From an uncultured bacterium (lineage in GTDB: Bacteria; Cyanobacteriota; Vampirovibrionia; Gastranaerophilales; Gastranaerophilaceae), in assembly GCA_905216055.1 (NCBI GenBank), contig CAJMSH010000015.1, positions 1 through 28,552 on the forward strand: a stretch of 28,552 nt of DNA. The letters are read 5' to 3'. Below, piece after piece: positions 23,210 through 28,552 of the stretch. Position numbers and translations under genes: made by a program. Under the pieces are notes generated by a model that was given only the letters and a program-made list of their open reading frames with translations, did not search any database and had not been told where the DNA came from. The first letter of the stretch is position 1; each line of letters starts with the position of its first letter.

Positions 23210-24179
23210 AATTGTAATTACAACAGGTGATCCAAACGGTATTGGTGCGGAAATTACAATAAAAGCTTTGAAAAATTTGGATTTGCCTTCAGATAAAGTT
23301 GCTTTAATTTCAAATAAAAAAATATTGAATTTTTACGGAAAATTAGATAAGGATTATGAAATTATTGAAATTCCTTATGATTATGAAATTATGCCTGGTA
23401 AAGTTTGTAGTGAAGCAGGAGAGTTTTCTTTCCAATCTGTCAAATTAGCATGTGAAATTGGGCCAAAAGCTATTGTTACTGCTCCTGTTGCAAAAAATGC
23501 GCTTTATCTTGCAGGACACAAATTTAATGGGCAAACAGAAATTTTACAAAAATATTTGGCACATAATAATCAGCTCGCTGAAATGCTTTTTGTCGCAGGG
23601 AATTTTAGAGTTTTGCTTTTAACTCGTCATGTCGCATTGAAAGAGATTAATATTACAAAAGAAATGGTTGTTGAAAAAATTTGTAATTTAAAAGAATTTT
23701 TTGAGAAAAAATTAAAAATTTCTGAGCCAAGATTTGCGCTTTGTGGTTTTAATCCTCATGCTGGAGAAGACGGAATTTTAGGAAGGGAAGAAATTGATAT
23801 TTTAATCCCTGCTGTAAATGAATTAAGAGCAAAAGGGGTTAATATTACAAATCCATTACCTGCTGATACGTTATTTATAAAACTTGCAAAAGAGTATTTG
23901 TTAGAAAGTCAAAATAAAAATAATAATAATTTTTCAAATGGCTTGTCCTCTTGTCATTCTGATAGCAGGTCTTCTTATTACGATTGTTGTATTGCAAATT
24001 ATCACGATCAGGGCTTAATCCCGATAAAGACTGTTGCAGGCGATAAAACTGTTAATATGACAATAGGGCTTGATATTATAAGGACATCTCCAGGTCATGG
24101 CACGGCATTTGATATTGCAGGTAAAAATATTGCCGATGAAACAGGCATGATGGAAGCTATTAAGTGTGTATATCCATAG
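23202..24179 (+). CDS. pdxA: PdxA-family 4-phospho-hydroxy-acid dehydrogenase
   Basis: A NAD-dependent dehydrogenase of 325 aa. The start ATG at 23202 overlaps the kinase stop and gives the standard MDKIVITTGDPNGIGAE; a start at 23187 is possible. The three metal-binding histidines are in LLTRHVALKE, GFNPHAGEDG and NYHDQG, and the C-terminal IIRTSPGHGTAFDIAG is intact. Classic PdxA oxidises 4-phosphohydroxy-threonine in vitamin B6 synthesis. Next to a DUF1537 kinase, a PdxA2 role in four-carbon acid sugar breakdown to dihydroxyacetone phosphate is equally plausible. Between ADTLF and YYDCC it carries about 25 extra residues (SQNKNNNNFSNGLSS then CHSDSRSS), encoded by DNA resembling a degenerate interspersed palindrome. 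Confidence 0.9.
   Translation: MDKIVITTGDPNGIGAEITIKALKNLDLPSDKVALISNKKILNFYGKLDKDYEIIEIPYDYEIMPGKVCSEAGEFSFQSVKLACEIGPKAIVTAPVAKNALYLAGHKFNGQTEILQKYLAHNNQLAEMLFVAGNFRVLLLTRHVALKEINITKEMVVEKICNLKEFFEKKLKISEPRFALCGFNPHAGEDGILGREEIDILIPAVNELRAKGVNITNPLPADTLFIKLAKEYLLESQNKNNNNFSNGLSSCHSDSRSSYYDCCIANYHDQGLIPIKTVAGDKTVNMTIGLDIIRTSPGHGTAFDIAGKNIADETGMMEAIKCVYP
23913..23985 (+). repeat. Degenerate REP-like insertion inside pdxA
   Basis: The DNA here contains CTTGTCATTCTGA, identical to the start of the REP-like unit in the rpoB leader (9745-9757 region), preceded by an Asn-rich AAT/AAA stretch. It encodes extra residues (about 237-261) that standard PdxA proteins lack, and the reading frame is kept. 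Confidence 0.5.
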
Positions 24180-24213
24180 TTTTAATATTTTGTAATCAAT
24201 TTTTGTAAGAATA

Positions 24214-24243
24214 TTGACAAAAATCCTACTTTTGTAATATTGT
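24214..24243 (+). promoter_or_regulatory. Possible promoter of the small membrane protein gene
   Basis: A perfect TTGACA (24214-24219) is 18 bases from TATTGT (24238-24243), just after pdxA. The leader would be about 25 bases and contains AAAGGG. Confidence 0.45.
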
Positions 24244-24272
24244 AAGCAAAAAATTATGAAAGGGATATGATA

Positions 24273-24620
24273 ATGAGAAAACTAGGAACAATTTTAGCAT
24301 CTGCTTTTTTTGTAGTTGGAAGTGGAATTATGTATATGGGGGATAAAAAATTAGAAAAACAAAAACAAGAAATTGCTAATATCGATTCTGTAAGATATAA
24401 GAATGCTTGCAAAAAAGTTGAAGACATGACGATTATTCCATCTTGTATTGAGGACTATAATTATAACAGAAGCAATAGAGTTAATTTTTGGAGAAAAGAA
24501 TATAAGGCTGTAAAAGATTCAGTCGCTGCTTTAAATTCTGAATCAGCTAAAAAAGCCTATTCAAAAGGTATTAAAGTTGCTAGCGATTCTGCTAAAACTA
24601 TTATTAAATCTGTGAAATAG
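24273..24620 (+). CDS. Small membrane-anchored hypothetical protein (115 aa)
   Basis: Not recognised. ATG at 24273 is preferred over ATG at 24267 because AAAGGG then lies 8 bases upstream. The N-terminus is one hydrophobic helix, MRKLGTILASAFFVVGSGIM, a membrane anchor or signal peptide. A Lys-rich helix follows (DKKLEKQKQEIANIDSVRY), then a segment with two Cys (NACKKVEDM and PSCIEDY, perhaps a disulfide), and a basic Ser/Ala/Lys helix ending AKTIIKSVK. It has its own promoter and terminator. Function unknown. Confidence 0.7.
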   Translation: MRKLGTILASAFFVVGSGIMYMGDKKLEKQKQEIANIDSVRYKNACKKVEDMTIIPSCIEDYNYNRSNRVNFWRKEYKAVKDSVAALNSESAKKAYSKGIKVASDSAKTIIKSVK

Positions 24621-24644
24621 ATTTTATAAATGTTATTAAATATA

Positions 24645-24679
24645 AAAAAAGACCTCTTGTTATCAAGAGGTCTTTTTTT
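24645..24679. terminator. Bidirectional terminator between the small membrane protein gene and secF
   Basis: GACCTCTTG (24651-24659) pairs perfectly with CAAGAGGTC (24664-24672) around a 4-base loop, with seven A on the left and seven T on the right. It ends the small protein gene on the plus strand and the dapA-secD-secF unit on the minus strand. Confidence 0.93.
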
Positions 24680-24697
24680 ATATTTATATTATTTATT

Positions 24698-25678
24698 TTA
24701 AGCAGCTGTTTTAACTTGTTTTTTATCGTTCCAGAAATCAACTAACATACTGCAGAAGAAGATACTAGAATAAGTACCGATTGTAATACCTAAAATCATT
24801 GCAAGAACGAAATCTTTTGTTGTTACGCCGCCCCAGAAGTATAACGCAAATAACGTAATCAATGTAGTTAAAGATGTGTTGATACTTCTTGTTAATGTTT
24901 GGTTAACAGATGCATCTACAATTTCGCCGAAAGACATTTTCTTTGAATAATATCTTAAATTTTCTCTGATTCTGTCAAATACAACGATTGTATCGTGTAC
25001 AGAAAAACCGATTACTGTCAAAATTGCGGTGATGAACAATCCGTCAATTTGTACGTTATAAATAAGTCCGAGTATAGAAAATGTACCGCATACAAATATT
25101 ACATCGTGCAATACTCCAAGGATTGCGGCAAGAGCATAATCAAATCTAAATCTGAATGAAAGATATGCAACAATTCCTAAAAATGCAAGTGTAACTGCAA
25201 TTAGGGAATTTTTGAATAATTCTTTACCCATTGTCGGTCCAACAGAACTTACTGACATTAATTCAGGATTTTGATAATCTTTTTGAAGTTCATTTGTGAT
25301 AACTTCTGCTGTATTAGAATCTTTATCAATAAATTTTGTTCTTATAGAAATTATTGAATTAATTTTTGATTTTGTTTTTTCTTGTTGTTCTGTATTTACG
25401 TTCAATATTTGTATATAAGGATTTTCAATCCCTACTTTTTCAAGATTATCTCTTGTTTTTGAAATATCGCTGTTTGCGAGTTTTTGTTCAAGTCCGTATT
25501 GCAAAATTGTACCGCCTGTGTAGTCAATACCGACTTTCATAGGTGCATGGTTTGCATAAGTAACAGATGAATAAATCATTGCAATAATTCCGGGGATTAA
25601 TAAAAGGCAAGTTAAACCCATCCACCACCATCTGTATTTTACAACATGAACTAAATGTTTTTTACCTGTATTTATCAT
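24698..25678 (-). CDS. secF: Protein translocase subunit SecF
   Basis: An RND-type inner membrane protein of 326 aa that works with SecD in the Sec complex, using the proton gradient to help proteins leave the membrane on the outer side. The first membrane helix (about 15-38) is followed by the signature GIDYTGG (50-56), an external domain of about 100 residues, and five further helices. The RND motif is VIGFSVHDTIVVFDRIREN (about 222-240). The C-terminus is short and basic. It begins 39 bases after secD with AAAGG upstream, and it is the last gene before the terminator. Confidence 0.96.
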   Translation of the reverse strand: MINTGKKHLVHVVKYRWWWMGLTCLLLIPGIIAMIYSSVTYANHAPMKVGIDYTGGTILQYGLEQKLANSDISKTRDNLEKVGIENPYIQILNVNTEQQEKTKSKINSIISIRTKFIDKDSNTAEVITNELQKDYQNPELMSVSSVGPTMGKELFKNSLIAVTLAFLGIVAYLSFRFRFDYALAAILGVLHDVIFVCGTFSILGLIYNVQIDGLFITAILTVIGFSVHDTIVVFDRIRENLRYYSKKMSFGEIVDASVNQTLTRSINTSLTTLITLFALYFWGGVTTKDFVLAMILGITIGTYSSIFFCSMLVDFWNDKKQVKTAA

Positions 25679-25717
25679 AATTTTTTTAACCTTTCTTATA
25701 TCTTTGTCAGCACTCCG

Positions 25718-27025
25718 TTAGTCCAGAATACCAAAACGTGCTTTTTCACGTTTAGTTTCTGTTGCTTCATAGCTTTGTCCTATTTCATCTTGTCTTAATC
25801 CGAACAATGCAGGATGTTTAAGTTCTCCTGTACCGAAGATTAAGTGCATGAAGTTTTTGGTTACGGTAATTGCACTGAACATTGATACAATAACACCGAT
25901 TGCAAGTGTTAAAGCAAATCCTTTAACAACACTTGTTCCCAAAAGATAAAGGATTGTACATGTAATAATTGTTGTCATATTTGAGTCAAAAATACTTGTG
26001 AATGCTCTGTCAAAACCTGAATTAATAGCAGTGAAAAGATTTCTTCCGTCTCTTAATTCTTCTTTAGTTCTTTCGAAAATAAGAATGTTAGCATCAACTG
26101 CCATACCGATAGACAGGATAAAACCTGCGATACCTGCAAGAGTTAATGTTACAGGGATTGTTTTGAATAAAGCAAATAATATTAAACTGTATATTACAAG
26201 AGCAATATCTGCAATCAAACCAGGTACGTGGTAGAATGCAATCATAAATATCATAACTGCTGAAAGCCCGATTATACCTGCTTTTTTAGATTTTGCGATA
26301 CTGTCTGCACCTAATGTAGGTCCTACTGTATTTTCTTCAACGATTTTTGCAGGAACAGGTAATGCACCGGCATTAAGAAGGTTTACCATTCTTTCTGCTT
26401 CATCATAAGCAAAACCGCTTTCTCCGCCTGAAATTTGAGCCTTACCGCCATAAATAGCTTCGTTTACTCTAGGAGCTGATTGAAGTTCGCCGTCAAAGAA
26501 AATAGCCATTTGTTTGCCGACTAAAGCTTTTGTTAAATCTGCGAATTTTTTTGCACCTTCTGAGTTAAATTCCAATGATACAACCCATTGACCTGTTGAA
26601 TCAGTGCTTAGTGTAGATTTTGCAAGATCTCTACCTGTCAAACCTGTTGAAACCCAAATAGGTGAACCGTCAGCAGCTTTGCCTTCTTTTTTGAATTCCA
26701 ATTGAGCAGTTTCACCGATGAAAGCTTTTGCTTCTTTCAAATCTGTTACGTTTGGAATTTCTATTAATAATCTTTTTTCGCCAACTTGTTGAACAACTGT
26801 TTCTGCAACACCAAGTTTGTTAACACGTTGTTCAATAGCGAATTGAAGTCTGCTCATTACATCAGGTGTAATTTTTGCAATTGTGTCTGTTGTTTCGGCT
26901 TCAAGAACCAATCTTGAACCGCCAACAAGGTCAAGCCCTAATTTTGTCGGTTTAATTATGATTAGAAATAGTGATACAATTACTACTCCCACAATAAACC
27001 AGAACATTAAAATTTTGTTTTTCAT
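25718..27025 (-). CDS. secD: Protein translocase subunit SecD
   Basis: A 435-aa partner of SecF. It has an N-terminal membrane helix (about 5-25), the signature GLDLVGG (30-36), an external region with IEQRVNKLGVAE and a P1 head domain, then five helices with the RND motif MAVDANILIFERTKEELRDG (308-327). It is much shorter than the E. coli protein, because the long first external domain is reduced, as in Gram-positive and cyanobacterial forms. The C-terminal tail is charged (ATETKREKARFGILD). It sits 96 bases downstream of dapA and is probably co-transcribed with it. Confidence 0.96.
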   Translation of the reverse strand: MKNKILMFWFIVGVVIVSLFLIIIKPTKLGLDLVGGSRLVLEAETTDTIAKITPDVMSRLQFAIEQRVNKLGVAETVVQQVGEKRLLIEIPNVTDLKEAKAFIGETAQLEFKKEGKAADGSPIWVSTGLTGRDLAKSTLSTDSTGQWVVSLEFNSEGAKKFADLTKALVGKQMAIFFDGELQSAPRVNEAIYGGKAQISGGESGFAYDEAERMVNLLNAGALPVPAKIVEENTVGPTLGADSIAKSKKAGIIGLSAVMIFMIAFYHVPGLIADIALVIYSLILFALFKTIPVTLTLAGIAGFILSIGMAVDANILIFERTKEELRDGRNLFTAINSGFDRAFTSIFDSNMTTIITCTILYLLGTSVVKGFALTLAIGVIVSMFSAITVTKNFMHLIFGTGELKHPALFGLRQDEIGQSYEATETKREKARFGILD

Positions 27026-27121
27026 TTTTTATCCTCTTTATTAACTGATTTTTTATTTCCTTAATTTTTTTGTTTTTATATTTTACTTTTAATTTAAAAA
27101 TTAATTTATAGTCTTGATGGG

Positions 27122-28015
27122 CTAATCTTTATTAATATCATCAATTACCATAAATAAATCTTTTTTCTCGATTTGTGTAAGTTCTACAAGCGGACGTCTT
27201 ACATAATCTTCAATTAAACCTTTATGCGCCAAAGCTGCTTTTACAGGTACAGGGTTTGGAGCCATAAATAATTTTTTAAATACAGGATAAAGTTTTTTGT
27301 GCATATTTACTGCTGCCAAAAATTCTCCTGTTTTGTAATTTCTAATCATAGATTTTACTTCAGAACCAAATAAGTGGGAAGCTACTGATACAACACCTCT
27401 TGCTCCTAATGACATCATTGGTAATGTTAAACTGTCATCTCCAGAATAAATTGTAAAATCGTCAGGACAGCATAATTTTAATTCTGTAATCATATCCATA
27501 TCAGGGAAGCTTTGTTTAATAGCAACAATATTTTGATATTTTTCAGCCAAAGTTGCAACAGTTTCAGGTAACATATTAACGCCGGTTCTTCCCGGAATAT
27601 TGTATATAATAATAGGCAAATCAACGCTTTCTGCAATTGCTGAAAAATGTTCAATCATTCCTTTTTGTGAAGGTTTGTTGTAATAAGGAACAACAGAAAG
27701 GATTGCATCAACATCTTCTTTTTGCGCCCATTTTGCTGCCATAATTGCTGTATCTGTACAGTTAGAGCCTGCATTCATAATAACTTTTGCTTTATTTGCG
27801 ACAGCTCGTTTGATTGTACTTAGTAATTCAAATTCTTCTTCATGAGTTAAAGTCGGACCTTCACCTGTTGTACCTGCAACAAGAAGTGCATCGCTTCCAT
27901 GACTGATTAAGTATTTAGCAAGTTCTTCAGCTTTATTGTAATCAATTTCTCTTTTTGAGTTGAATGGTGTAACCATTGCGGTAATCACTTCACCTGCATC
28001 GTATCTTAATGCCAT
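27122..28015 (-). CDS. dapA: 4-hydroxy-tetrahydrodipicolinate synthase
   Basis: This enzyme joins pyruvate and aspartate semialdehyde, the first committed step towards diaminopimelate and lysine. The 297-aa TIM barrel has the catalytic Thr pair in GTTGEGPT (T49, T50), Tyr138 in YNIPGRTGV, Arg143, and the Schiff-base lysine K167 in VAIKQSF. The residues after the lysine are QS rather than the common EA, so the exact subfamily could differ, but length, N-terminus (VITAMVTPF) and all active-site residues fit DapA. GAGG precedes the ATG. The upstream region is only about 80 bases before an apparent contig junction, so its promoter may be missing. Confidence 0.93.
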   Translation of the reverse strand: MALRYDAGEVITAMVTPFNSKREIDYNKAEELAKYLISHGSDALLVAGTTGEGPTLTHEEEFELLSTIKRAVANKAKVIMNAGSNCTDTAIMAAKWAQKEDVDAILSVVPYYNKPSQKGMIEHFSAIAESVDLPIIIYNIPGRTGVNMLPETVATLAEKYQNIVAIKQSFPDMDMITELKLCCPDDFTIYSGDDSLTLPMMSLGARGVVSVASHLFGSEVKSMIRNYKTGEFLAAVNMHKKLYPVFKKLFMAPNPVPVKAALAHKGLIEDYVRRPLVELTQIEKKDLFMVIDDINKD

Positions 28016-28095
28016 ATAAACCTCTTTCCCTTTTCAAGTCTATCCCTACACATAAAAAAATTATAAAACAAACTTAGCAAAAATTCTTAAAATAT

Positions 28096-28552
28096 TTCTC
28101 CCTGTTCGTCTATCTGTCCCTAGTTGCGTCCATCATCTATATCGTTGTACGCATTTTTTTGGCGCCGGCTTCTATGCCAGCCGGGGCTGCTGAAGGCGAA
28201 CGGCTGAAAAGCGATTATGTCCTGATGCTTCTCCAGTGTATTCTCGGCGTCGCTGTGCTGATGCTGCCCAGCATCCTGGCCAAACGGTTCCGCCTGGAGA
28301 TCCCTTCCATGATGTTGATCCTGTTTGTGCTGTTTTTATATTGCGCCGTATACTTGGGAGAAGTACAGGATTTCTATTATAAGGTATCCAACTGGGATAC
28401 CATTTTGCACTGCTTTAGCGGCGGCATGCTGGGTACGCTCGGCTTTTCCGTCATTGCGCTGTTCAACAATAGCGACCGCATCCCCGTCAACCTCAGCCCC
28501 ATCTTCGTGGCGTTTTTCGCGTTTTGCTTTGCCATGATGCTGGGCGCCATCT
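28096..28552 (+). CDS. Fragment of an integral membrane protein in foreign-looking DNA
   Basis: The plus-strand frame is open from the TAG near 28073 to the window end and has no start with a ribosome site at its beginning. It encodes a membrane helix (FSLFVYLSLVASIIYIVV), a polar loop (AAEGERLKSD), more helices and an NWDTILHCFSGGMLG segment reminiscent of the YjdF/DUF2238 membrane family. Two hand-counted lines give 32/60 and 35/60 G+C, and the frame uses CTG, GCC, CGC and ATC codons that are rare in the rest of the window. Both ends are missing. This looks like sequence from another organism, perhaps a Firmicute, joined at about 28092-28100. Confidence 0.6.

Overview
The window reads as a low-GC bacterial chromosome fragment, probably from the non-photosynthetic cyanobacterial relatives found in animal guts (Melainabacteria/Vampirovibrionia, order Gastranaerophilales). 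Three things point there. RNA polymerase beta' is split into rpoC1 and rpoC2 with a very large insertion in rpoC2, as in Cyanobacteria. ThrRS has no N-terminal TGS domain. A pseudopilin carries a FTLAEVLITLG-type leader. The lineage is an inference; no rRNA is present.

Layout: 1-270 holds a partial interspersed repeat, followed by a 54-codon unknown gene (283-447, -). 597-9687 (-) is the operon rpoB-rpoC1-rpoC2 with a promoter near 9913-9940, a long leader, strong hairpins in both intergenic gaps and a terminator at 545-580. 10100-12070 (+) has two hypothetical proteins separated by repeat copy B (10801-11263, inverted). 12123-14708 (-) is a secreted M16 peptidase. 14869-15712 (-) is a pseudopilin gene whose real start is separated from the rest of the frame by a nine-C tract. 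15803-16484 is repeat copy C plus a partial copy D. 16571-18382 (-) is thrS. 18589-20516 (+) is a tandem pair of FkbM-type methyltransferase genes, both broken at the 5' end. 20523-21386 (-) is an unknown protein. 21549-24179 (+) is ssb, a four-carbon acid sugar kinase gene with an in-frame TAG, and pdxA. 24273-24620 (+) is a small membrane-anchored protein. 24698-28015 (-) is dapA-secD-secF. From about 28095 to the end the sequence turns GC-rich and encodes the middle of an unrelated membrane protein, most likely an assembly chimera.

Functionally, most genes are housekeeping: transcription (rpoBC), translation (thrS), protein export (secDF), lysine and cell-wall precursor synthesis (dapA) and DNA binding (ssb). 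The accessory material concerns the cell surface: pseudopilin, methyltransferases that probably act on glycans, a secreted peptidase and small secreted or membrane proteins.

The most notable signals are a composite interspersed repeat in three full or partial copies plus a half copy, made of inverted pairs of REP-like palindromes joined to a multi-hairpin module whose stem differences between copies are mostly wobble or compensatory. One repeat-like piece lies in the rpoB leader and a degenerate one appears inside pdxA. Within 7 kb there are also four reading-frame lesions, three of them at or beside homopolymer tracts at the very start of surface-related genes that have clear promoters. These suggest phase variation, recent decay or assembly error, which raw reads would separate.
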